From JAWLCQ01 sp041687095 (GTDB lineage Bacteria; Planctomycetota; Phycisphaerae; SM23-33), in the NCBI GenBank assembly GCA_041687095.1, contig JAWLCQ010000064.1, forward strand, positions 1-23,159: a DNA stretch of 23,159 nt, written 5' to 3'. The position numbers and the translations under genes were made by a program. The notes below the pieces were generated by a model that searched no databases, was not told the DNA's origin, and was given only the letters and a program-made list of their open reading frames with translations. This document shows positions 7,434 to 20,725 of this stretch, piece by piece. Each line of letters begins with the position of its first letter. Positions within the stretch are counted from its first letter, which is position 1.

Positions 7434-8114
7434 ATGCCAAAGCAAAGCAAGCGTTACCAGGCCAGCCTGGCGGCCGCCCCGGCGGGCAAACTGCCCCTGC
7501 CGGACGCGGTGAAGGCCCTCCGGAACTTCAAGTCCACCAAGTTCGACTCGACGGTCGAACTGGTCCTGAGCCTCGGAATCGATCCGCGGCAGGCCGATCA
7601 GGCCCTGCGCGGGTCGGTGTCCCTGCCGCACGGGGTGGGCAAGAGCAAGCGCGTCATCGCCTTCGCCGAGGGCGACGACATCGAGAAGGCCAAGGCCGCC
7701 GGGGCCATCGAGGCCGGGTCGGACGAGCTGATCAAGAAGATCCAGGACGGCTGGATGGACTTCGACGTCGCCGTCTCCACCCCCGGGCTGATGAAGACCG
7801 TCTCCCGCCTGGGCCGCGTCCTGGGCCCGCAGGGCAAGATGCCCTCCCCCAAGGCCGGGACGGTCGTGGAGGACGTGCCCAACGCCGTTCGGGAGTTCTC
7901 GGCCGGCAAGCTGGAGTACCGCAACGACGACGGCGGGAACCTGCACGTTCCGGTGGGCAAGGAGAGCTTTGACGACCAGAGGCTGGTGGAGAACGTCGCC
8001 GCCTTTGTGGAGCACGTCAGGCGCATCAAGCCCTCGACGGTGAAGGGGACGTACATCAAGAAGGTGTTCCTGACGACCACGATGTCCCCCTCGGTGCAGG
8101 TGGACCTGAGCTAA
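7434..8114 (+). CDS. rplA: Ribosomal protein uL1
   Basis: A 226-aa protein of the L1 stalk that moves deacylated tRNA out through the E site. Recognisable stretches are KSTKFDSTVELVLSLGIDPR, RVLGPQGKMPSPKAGTV (the strongly conserved RNA-contact loop) and GKLEYRNDDGGNLHVPVGK. Length is within the normal 225-235 range. It begins after ACGAGAGGA, a good ribosome-binding site. rplJ follows after only 17 nt, too little space for the L10-binding leader found ahead of rplJ in E. coli. Confidence 0.97.
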   Translation: MPKQSKRYQASLAAAPAGKLPLPDAVKALRNFKSTKFDSTVELVLSLGIDPRQADQALRGSVSLPHGVGKSKRVIAFAEGDDIEKAKAAGAIEAGSDELIKKIQDGWMDFDVAVSTPGLMKTVSRLGRVLGPQGKMPSPKAGTVVEDVPNAVREFSAGKLEYRNDDGGNLHVPVGKESFDDQRLVENVAAFVEHVRRIKPSTVKGTYIKKVFLTTTMSPSVQVDLS

Positions 8115-8131
8115 AGGCGAGAGGTGCAGCG

Positions 8132-8764
8132 ATGAGCAAGCCGGTCAAGGAGATGATTCGCAAGGAACTGACCCGCCGCCTGGAGGGCGTGACGAGCCTG
8201 GCGGTAATCGGTTTCACGGGCCTCGACGCCATCACGACCAACCAGATCCGCCACCGCCTGCGGGAGAAGGACATCCGCGTGACGGTGGTGAAGAACTCCG
8301 TCGCCCGCCAGGCGTTCCGCGAGGTCGGGCTGGACAAGGCCCCCGAGGCCCTGGACGGGCCCTGCGCGGTGGCGTACGGGTCGGACAGCGTGGTGACGAT
8401 CGTTCGGGAGCTGCTGGCGATCCACAAGGAGTCGCCCGCCCTGACGGTGAAGGCCGCGGTCCTGGAAGGGGAGGTGTTCCCCGAGGACCGCATCGAGGAA
8501 CTGAGCAAGTATCCCAACCGCGAGGAGGCGATCGGGCGCGTGGTCCGGTGCATCCTGTCGGGCGGGGCGAACCTGTCGGCGGCCCTGATCGGCCCCGGCG
8601 GGCGGTTGGCCTCGATCCTCAAGACGATCGAGGAGAAGCAGGGCGGTGGGGAGGCCCCCGAGGCGGCCCCCGAGGGCGGAGAGGCCCCGGCGCCCGAGGC
8701 GGCCTCCGAGACCCCCGAGGCCGCAGCCCCCGAGGCGGCGGCGACCGAGGCGGCCCCGGAGTAG
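8132..8764 (+). CDS. rplJ: Ribosomal protein uL10 with Ala/Glu/Pro-rich tail
   Basis: A 210-aa protein that anchors L7/L12 dimers to the ribosome. The N-terminal globular domain is normal (KELTRRLEGVTSLAVIGFTG, then RVTVVKNSVARQAFREVGLD). The helix that recruits L7/L12 lies within the segment to about residue 168. Family members usually end near 165-180. Here a further 40 residues (171-210) consist almost wholly of Ala, Glu, Pro and Gly with repeating EAP and PEAA units, giving a long acidic, probably disordered tail. The reading frame is continuous through it and ends in a proper stop. The start follows GAGAGG. Confidence 0.95.
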   Translation: MSKPVKEMIRKELTRRLEGVTSLAVIGFTGLDAITTNQIRHRLREKDIRVTVVKNSVARQAFREVGLDKAPEALDGPCAVAYGSDSVVTIVRELLAIHKESPALTVKAAVLEGEVFPEDRIEELSKYPNREEAIGRVVRCILSGGANLSAALIGPGGRLASILKTIEEKQGGGEAPEAAPEGGEAPAPEAASETPEAAAPEAAATEAAPE

Positions 8765-8915
8765 GGAAATTCGAAATCCGAAACTCGAAATCCGAAGCAA
8801 GCTCGAAATTCAGAATTCGAAACCCCAAACGAGGAGTTCGAAGGGCGAAGGTCTATCGAGGATCGGAATCGAGGGCTGAAATCTGAAATCTGAAATCGCA
8901 AATCGAAAATGCGCG
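8765..8915. repeat. AT-rich GAAATC-type word array in the rplJ-rplL spacer
   Basis: Starting 2 nt after the L10 stop, variants of a 7-8 nt word run in two blocks. The first includes GAAATTCGAAATCCGAAACT and CGAAATTCAGAATTCGAA. The second, after about 40 GC-rich bases, reads CTGAAATCTGAAATCTGAAA, then TCGCAAATCGAAAAT. Composition is far more AT-rich than the surrounding genes. It cannot encode a conserved protein, and the units are too short and direct to be a CRISPR. It resembles the array at 1318-1392. Confidence 0.75.
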
Positions 8916-8955
8916 CATCCCCGGCTGCGGATTGGGTCCGCGAGCGGGCTTAAAT

Positions 8956-8972
8956 GGGGCTAGTGGAGCCCC
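8956..8972 (+). promoter_or_regulatory. Small hairpin upstream of rplL
   Basis: GGGGCT and AGCCCC form a 6-bp stem with loop AGTGG, 47 nt before the rplL start. The 255-nt spacer is unusually long for this position. L7/L12 is needed in several copies per ribosome, so an extra promoter or processing site here would make sense. I found no convincing promoter boxes. Confidence 0.35.
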
Positions 8973-9019
8973 GCCTATCAGGCCGGTGAAACGACGAGAC
9001 GAGTGTGGAGCACGAGACA

Positions 9020-9433
9020 ATGACCGAAGAAGCAACGGCGACGAAGACGTTTTCGGACCAGATCAAGCAGCTTGGCGATCAGCTCGCGACGCTGACGCTG
9101 AAGGATGCCGTCGACCTGGCGGACTACCTGAAGAGCGCGTACGGCATCGAGCCGGCGGCGGGCGGGGCGGTCATGATGGCCGGGCCGGCCGCGGCGGCCG
9201 AGGTCGCCGAAGTCGAAGAGCAGACCGAGTTCGACGTGATTCTGACCGGCGCGGGCGATAAGAAGATCCAGGTGATCAAGGTCGTTCGGGCCCTGACGAA
9301 TCTGGGCCTCAAGGAGGCCAAGGACCTGGTCGAAGGCGCTCCCAAGCCGATCAAGCAGGGCGTGCCGAAGGCAGAGGCCGACGACGCCAAGAAGCAGCTG
9401 GAAGAAGCGGGCGCGACGGTCGAGATCAAGTAA
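9020..9433 (+). CDS. rplL: Ribosomal protein bL12 (L7/L12)
   Basis: A 137-aa stalk protein that recruits and stimulates EF-Tu and EF-G. The N-terminal dimerisation helices (to about residue 43) contain LGDQLATLTLKDAVDLADYL. An Ala/Gly-rich flexible hinge spans about 44-65. The C-terminal domain has TEFDVILTGAGDKKIQVIKV and LGLKEAKDLVEGAPKPIKQG, with the factor-binding Lys residues. A GTG at 9005 lies in frame. I chose ATG 9020 because GGAG lies 9 nt upstream of it. The gene ends just before a strong hairpin. Confidence 0.96.
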   Translation: MTEEATATKTFSDQIKQLGDQLATLTLKDAVDLADYLKSAYGIEPAAGGAVMMAGPAAAAEVAEVEEQTEFDVILTGAGDKKIQVIKVVRALTNLGLKEAKDLVEGAPKPIKQGVPKAEADDAKKQLEEAGATVEIK

Positions 9434-9455
9434 GCGCCATTCTGTTGGAACGAAG

Positions 9456-9497
9456 CGGCCCCCCATGCCCGTTAAGGGCATGGGGCGGCCGTTCTTT
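9456..9497 (+). terminator. Attenuator/terminator between rplL and rpoB
   Basis: CGGCC plus CCCCATGCCC (9456-9470) pairs with GGGCATGGGG (9476-9485) and GGCCG (9487-9491), with one bulged C and loop GTTAA. This gives a 15-bp stem followed by TTCTTT (9492-9497). It has the form of an intrinsic terminator and lies where E. coli partially terminates to keep RNA polymerase expression below ribosomal protein expression. Confidence 0.8.
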
Positions 9498-9498
9498 G

Positions 9499-9520
9499 CC
9501 GCGCCGGGCGTTCGGCGCGG
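9499..9520 (+). other. Second hairpin in the rplL-rpoB spacer
   Basis: CCGCGCCG and CGGCGCGG form a perfect 8-bp stem with loop GGCGTT directly behind the attenuator. It lacks a T run. It could be a processing site or help set readthrough. Confidence 0.5.
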
Positions 9521-9578
9521 TCGCCCCGACCGTCCCTCCCGCGGATCCGTTTCCGATTTGAGCTAACGAGGACGCACC

Positions 9579-13340
<3,762 letters not shown>

Positions 13341-13353
13341 CCGGTTCGGTGAG

Positions 13354-13524
13354 ATGGTTCGCAAGGACGACATCAAGCTGATTGACGCGGTCGTCAAGGC
13401 CGCGGGGCTGACGAAGGAGCAACGAAAGCTCCCGCACCGGGCGATCAGCGGTGAGCAGTTGAGTTACCGGGAGATCCTGGAGGAGGCGAAGGCCATCCAG
13501 CGGGACTTCCCGGGCAAGAGGTAG
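13354..13524 (+). CDS. Small protein of unknown function (56 aa)
   Basis: This short gene starts 13 nt after the rpoB stop. The protein begins MVRKDDIKLIDAVVKAAGLT and has the central segment KEQRKLPHRAISGEQLSYRE. It ends in a predicted amphipathic helix, ILEEAKAIQRDFPGKR. It is basic, has no cysteine and no membrane segment. The pattern of an Ala-rich helix, then EQR, then a His-x-x-Ile-Ser-Gly stretch, then LSYREILEEA reminds me of the C-terminal ends of some polymorphic toxins and their small stand-alone relatives. I cannot confirm this without a profile search. The ribosome-binding site is weak (GGTGAG). It is probably co-transcribed with rpoB and the next gene, 10 nt away. Confidence 0.6.
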   Translation: MVRKDDIKLIDAVVKAAGLTKEQRKLPHRAISGEQLSYREILEEAKAIQRDFPGKR

Positions 13525-13534
13525 CGACGAGCGA

Positions 13535-14146
13535 ATGACACGGGCTCTCGACATGCAGGCGGCGGAATTCGCGGCCGCGGAGATCAAGGTCTCCCTGGTG
13601 GGCCGCAAGTGCTGGTACGCCTACACCAGTGTCGGGAACACGTTCCAAGTCGCCCTGGGCCGCAAGATTCCCCGCGGTGCGGAGGATCTCAAGGCGCGGG
13701 CGGGCCTGGCGGCACGGCGGGAGGCCCGCGGGGCGGTCGAGACGCCCGCCGACGCGGAGTTCGACCGCTTTACCGGCGAGAGCAATCTGCTGGTGTGGTG
13801 CTCGTGGCGGCTGGACCAGGGCGGTTCGCCGCTGACGAGTTGGGACGATCAGGCGGGCCGGGCCGAGGCAGGCGTTCGCGGCCTGGTGGGCCGGACCGTC
13901 AAGGCCGTCACCGTGGGCCCGGGCTGGAACCTCCAGGTCGAGTTCACGGGCGACGTGATGCTGCTGGTGTTCCCCGACCACGTGGGTCCGCAGGCAAGCT
14001 TTGACGGCAATTGGGAGTTGTGGCGGCCGGACCAGGCGTACCTGGTCGGCACGGACCTGACGTGCGAGGTTATCGATCGCGAGAATCGCCCGATGCAGTT
14101 GCAGCCCCGCCAGGGGCGGTGGCGGCTCGAGGACGAGGCGAAGTAG
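13535..14146 (+). CDS. Uncharacterised 203-aa protein inserted between rpoB and rpoC
   Basis: I do not recognise this family with confidence. The protein reads as two probably beta-rich lobes. The first has KVSLVGRKCWYAYTSVGNTF and LLVWCSWRLDQGG. The second has GLVGRTVKAVTVGPGWNLQV, FTGDVMLLVFPDH and NWELWRPDQAYLVGTDLTCE. The layout (an LxGRxV strand, a hydrophobic strand ending in FPDH, then a WELWRPD segment) recalls small immunity-like or DUF6188-like proteins, but this is an impression. No signal peptide or membrane span is seen. AGAGG upstream is a usable ribosome-binding site, and an alternative start is the Met at residue 7. Codon use is somewhat less biased than in rpoB. It follows the 56-aa gene by 10 nt. 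Confidence 0.75.
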   Translation: MTRALDMQAAEFAAAEIKVSLVGRKCWYAYTSVGNTFQVALGRKIPRGAEDLKARAGLAARREARGAVETPADAEFDRFTGESNLLVWCSWRLDQGGSPLTSWDDQAGRAEAGVRGLVGRTVKAVTVGPGWNLQVEFTGDVMLLVFPDHVGPQASFDGNWELWRPDQAYLVGTDLTCEVIDRENRPMQLQPRQGRWRLEDEAK

Positions 14147-14197
14147 CGCGAGATAGACTAGGTCCCGTTGCGGGGGCCATGGGAAACGTGAGACGGC

Positions 14198-14578
14198 GTG
14201 GAGACGTGGCGGGACATTGCGAATGACAGCTACGGTGCGGCGAACCAGTTGTTCGGCGCGAGGCGGTGGCGCAGCACGGCGTGCCGGGCTTACTTCGCCG
14301 CCTACGCGATAGCGTCGGATGCCCTGTTGCGATCCAAGGTCTCGATGGGAGCGGGACGCGAGGGTCCGTCGCACGCGAGTCTGCCGGGACTGGTGGAGAA
14401 TAACCTGACGGGGCTGTCGCCCCGCAAGCGCCGGCCTCTCGCCGCCCGGATTCGAAGGCTTTACGGTCTGCGGCTGGTCGCGGATTACCAGCCTTCGGTG
14501 CCCGTGGACGACAAGGCGGCCCGCAACGCGCTGAGTCTCATGGGCGAGATCTTTCAGGAACTGAAGGAGTTGGGCTAG
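14198..14578 (+). CDS. HEPN-domain-like protein (126 aa)
   Basis: An all-helical protein with the look of the HEPN/UPF0332 family: an opening helix METWRDIANDSYGAANQLFG, then the small-residue helix STACRAYFAAYAIASDALLR, a Ser-His pair (58-59), and RLYGLRLVADYQ (88-98). The R..ADY element with downstream helices is the family hallmark. HEPN proteins include toxin RNases with an Rx4-6H motif. Here Arg54 and His59 have that spacing, but they lie in an inter-helix loop, so nuclease activity is uncertain. The start is GTG with no strong ribosome-binding site. The stop TAG shares its last base with the next GTG start, indicating coupled translation with the 88-aa partner. The 51-nt gap upstream holds nothing recognisable. 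Codon use is less biased than in rpoB or rpoC, suggesting later arrival. Confidence 0.7.
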   Translation: METWRDIANDSYGAANQLFGARRWRSTACRAYFAAYAIASDALLRSKVSMGAGREGPSHASLPGLVENNLTGLSPRKRRPLAARIRRLYGLRLVADYQPSVPVDDKAARNALSLMGEIFQELKELG

Positions 14579-14844
14579 TGCCGGCTCAGAAGGTCAAGCA
14601 GGAAACGAAGCGCCTTCGGGACAGAATCGAGGCCTTGGTGGACCAGCACTGCAAGTCGCTGGGGTTCCGCCTGAAGGTCCTTGACACAGTTCTGGAACAG
14701 GCGGGCTGGACGTATTTCGTCGTCGTTCCCGACAGCGAGAACGTTCGTGCCTACGAGTACGCGGATGTCCTTGCCAAGGTGGAAGAGCAACTCCGAGCGG
14801 AGCACGAGGAGAACGTGCTGATCGTCCCCTCGCTTCCGATGTGA
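14578..14844 (+). CDS. 88-aa partner of the HEPN-like protein, unknown function
   Basis: The protein starts MPAQKVKQETKRLRDRIEAL at a GTG that overlaps the upstream stop by one base (TAGTG). A helical N terminus is followed by a strand-like segment (GFRLKVLDTVLEQAGWTYFV, then VVP). A helix AYEYADVLAKVEEQLRAEHE comes next, and a hydrophobic strand (NVLIVPSLPM) ends the protein. This suggests a small alpha/beta fold. I do not recognise a family. The coupling to a HEPN-like gene suggests equal-ratio expression and direct interaction, as in toxin-antitoxin or minimal HEPN-partner pairs, with this protein as the candidate antidote. It ends 61 nt before rpoC, which has its own ribosome-binding site. 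Confidence 0.7.
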   Translation: MPAQKVKQETKRLRDRIEALVDQHCKSLGFRLKVLDTVLEQAGWTYFVVVPDSENVRAYEYADVLAKVEEQLRAEHEENVLIVPSLPM

Positions 14845-14905
14845 GGCGCAGATGGGCCCGCGGAATGGATTGCGACCGCAAATCCCGTTTATGGGAGCAT
14901 GAAAC

Positions 14906-19273
<4,368 letters not shown>

Positions 19274-19324
19274 GACAACCGGAACGACGGACACTGAATC
19301 CAACGGATACGAGGTAGAAGCGGA

Positions 19325-19696
19325 ATGCCGACAATCAACCAACTGGTGCGGGAACCCCGGGTCGTCCAGAAGGCCAAGAAGAAGAACGTGGCCCTGGACC
19401 GATGCCCCCAGCGACGCGGGGTGTGCCTGACGGTCAAGACCGTGACCCCCAAGAAGCCCAACTCCGCCCTGCGGAAGGTCGCCCGCGTGCGACTGACCAA
19501 CGGGAAGGAAGTGACCGCCTACATCCCCGGGGAGGAGCACAACCTCCAGGAGCACTCCATCGTGCTGGTCCGCGGGGGGCGCGTCCGCGACCTTCCGGGC
19601 GTGCGGTACCACATCGTTCGCGGGACGCTGGACTCCTCCGGCGTGGAGGGGCGCAAGCAGTCCCGCAGCAAGTACGGGGCGAAGCGCCCCAAGTAA
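19325..19696 (+). CDS. rpsL: Ribosomal protein uS12
   Basis: A 123-aa decoding-centre protein. The family core TPKKPNSALRKVARVRL is present with Lys43 and Lys44 unchanged. The second conserved loop reads GGRVRDLPGVRYH, with Arg88 (codon CGC at 19586-19588) where nearly all bacteria have Lys. That substitution is a well-known streptomycin-resistance change in other species. GAGGT lies 9 nt before the ATG. It is first in the rpsL-rpsG-fusA (str) cluster, 51 nt after rpoC. Confidence 0.97.
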   Translation: MPTINQLVREPRVVQKAKKKNVALDRCPQRRGVCLTVKTVTPKKPNSALRKVARVRLTNGKEVTAYIPGEEHNLQEHSIVLVRGGRVRDLPGVRYHIVRGTLDSSGVEGRKQSRSKYGAKRPK

Positions 19697-19740
19697 GGCA
19701 AAGCCGCCCCCGCACCGGGGGCCAGATGGAATAGAGCGAG

Positions 19741-20217
19741 ATGGCCTACAAGAGATTCACAGCCTCGACGACGCAGCTCGCCCCCGACCCCCGGTACGGG
19801 AGCAAGCTGGTGAGCAAGTTCATCAACTGCTTCATGGTGGATGGGAAGAAGTCCACGGCGCAGCGGATCTTCTACGACGCGATGGACATCATCGAGAAGA
19901 AGATCAAGGACGCTCCGCCCCAGGAGATCTTCGAGCGGGCGATCGACAACATCAAGCCGATGATCGAGGTCCGCTCGAAGCGCGTCGGCGGGGCCAACTA
20001 CCAGGTCCCCATGCCCGTGAACTCCAAGCGGCAGCTCTCGCTGGCGATCCGCTGGACCCGCGACGCCGTCCGCGCCGGCAAGGGGCGCCCGATGGCCGAC
20101 CGCCTCGCGAACGAACTGATGAACGCCTACCGCGGAGAAGGCACCGCCATGCAGACGCGCGAGAACGTGCACCGCATGGCCGAGGCCAACCGGGCCTTCG
20201 CCCACTTCGCCTGGTAG
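19741..20217 (+). CDS. rpsG: Ribosomal protein uS7
   Basis: A 158-aa primary binding protein of the 16S rRNA head. Family stretches visible are KFINCFMVDGKKSTAQRIFY, VRSKRVGGANYQVPMPV and NELMNAYRGEGTAMQTRENV, ending AHFAW. Length is normal (156-179). The spacer from rpsL is 44 nt, whereas in E. coli the longer rpsL-rpsG spacer carries the S7 autoregulation site. A strong hairpin follows 14 nt after the stop. Confidence 0.97.
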   Translation: MAYKRFTASTTQLAPDPRYGSKLVSKFINCFMVDGKKSTAQRIFYDAMDIIEKKIKDAPPQEIFERAIDNIKPMIEVRSKRVGGANYQVPMPVNSKRQLSLAIRWTRDAVRAGKGRPMADRLANELMNAYRGEGTAMQTRENVHRMAEANRAFAHFAW

Positions 20218-20231
20218 GCTCGTCCCCAGAA

Positions 20232-20254
20232 CCCCCGCCGCTGGGCGGTGGGGG
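20232..20254 (+). terminator. Hairpin after rpsG
   Basis: CCCCCGCCGC pairs over 10 bp (one G-T) with GCGGTGGGGG around TGG, starting 14 nt past the rpsG stop. No T run follows, so it could be a U-less terminator, an RNA stabiliser or part of the structured leader further on. Confidence 0.5.
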
Positions 20255-20300
20255 AGACCAGGACTGTCACGCCCGCCCCGCGGGCAGACAGACCGTTATG

Positions 20301-20357
20301 GCGGGCCATGCCCGCACTAGTATGCGATAAGGTGCGCCCCGCACGGCGGGGCGCACC
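20301..20357 (+). promoter_or_regulatory. Two perfect hairpins in the rpsG-fusA spacer
   Basis: GCGGGC/GCCCGC (20301-20315, loop CAT) is followed by GGTGCGCCCCGC/GCGGGGCGCACC (20331-20357, 12 bp, loop ACG). The second is the most stable simple hairpin of the spacer. The TAGTAT at 20318-20323 between them is a weak -10 candidate without a -35 box. Confidence 0.55.
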
Positions 20358-20506
20358 GCATGATTATGACGGGGCCCGGGCGTCCGGGTCCTTCATCGAT
20401 AGAGTGGATCGGTCCCCTCCCGGGACCGGAAACGGTGTGGAACGAATTCGCCCCTGGCCCCGGGTGGAACCCGGCGGCCGCGACGGCCCTGGCCGTTGAC
20501 GGGCGA

Positions 20507-20711
20507 CCCCGGTCGAAAGGCCGGGGCTCAGCGAGGCGCCCCCGCGGGCGCCTCCGGAGATAAGGCAACCGGGCCGGCCTGTCGGAACACCGGGCGATGG
20601 AATGCGCCCGCGTGCAAGGCCGGTGAATCCGTCGCACCCTCCGCGACGGACCACGGTCCCCACACAGCGCCTTGGCCTGCGCCGGGAAGCCCCGGTCTTC
20701 GATTGTATCGA
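20507..20711 (+). ncRNA. Candidate structured leader RNA of fusA
   Basis: Successive stems are CCCCGG/CCGGGG (20507-20526), GAGGCGCCC/GGGCGCCTC (20533-20554, perfect 9 bp), CGGGCG/CGCCCG (20591-20610) and CCGTCGC/GCGACGG (20629-20649). TCGAT/ATCGA (20699-20711) lies just before the start codon. CCGGCCT and AGGCCGG can enclose the third stem. No Shine-Dalgarno sequence precedes fusA. The spacer totals 508 nt and no protein gene is credible in it. The architecture matches no riboswitch class I can name. Confidence 0.4.
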
Positions 20712-20725
20712 CGTCACCGAACCGT

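Noticed and set aside
8765..8915. Possible CRISPR array in the rplJ-rplL spacer
   Set aside because: Units are 7-8 nt, nearly contiguous and without unique spacers of constant length, and no cas gene is nearby.
20496..20530. TTGACG at 20496 as a fusA promoter
   Set aside because: No -10-like hexamer at 15-19 nt distance; the expected position is a GC-rich hairpin arm.
20507..20560. Possible cyclic-di-GMP (GEMM) riboswitch because of GTCGAAAGGCCGGGG
   Set aside because: The conserved CACGCA, GGGCAAACC and downstream tetraloop-receptor elements are absent. Only the CGAAAGG stretch resembles the class.
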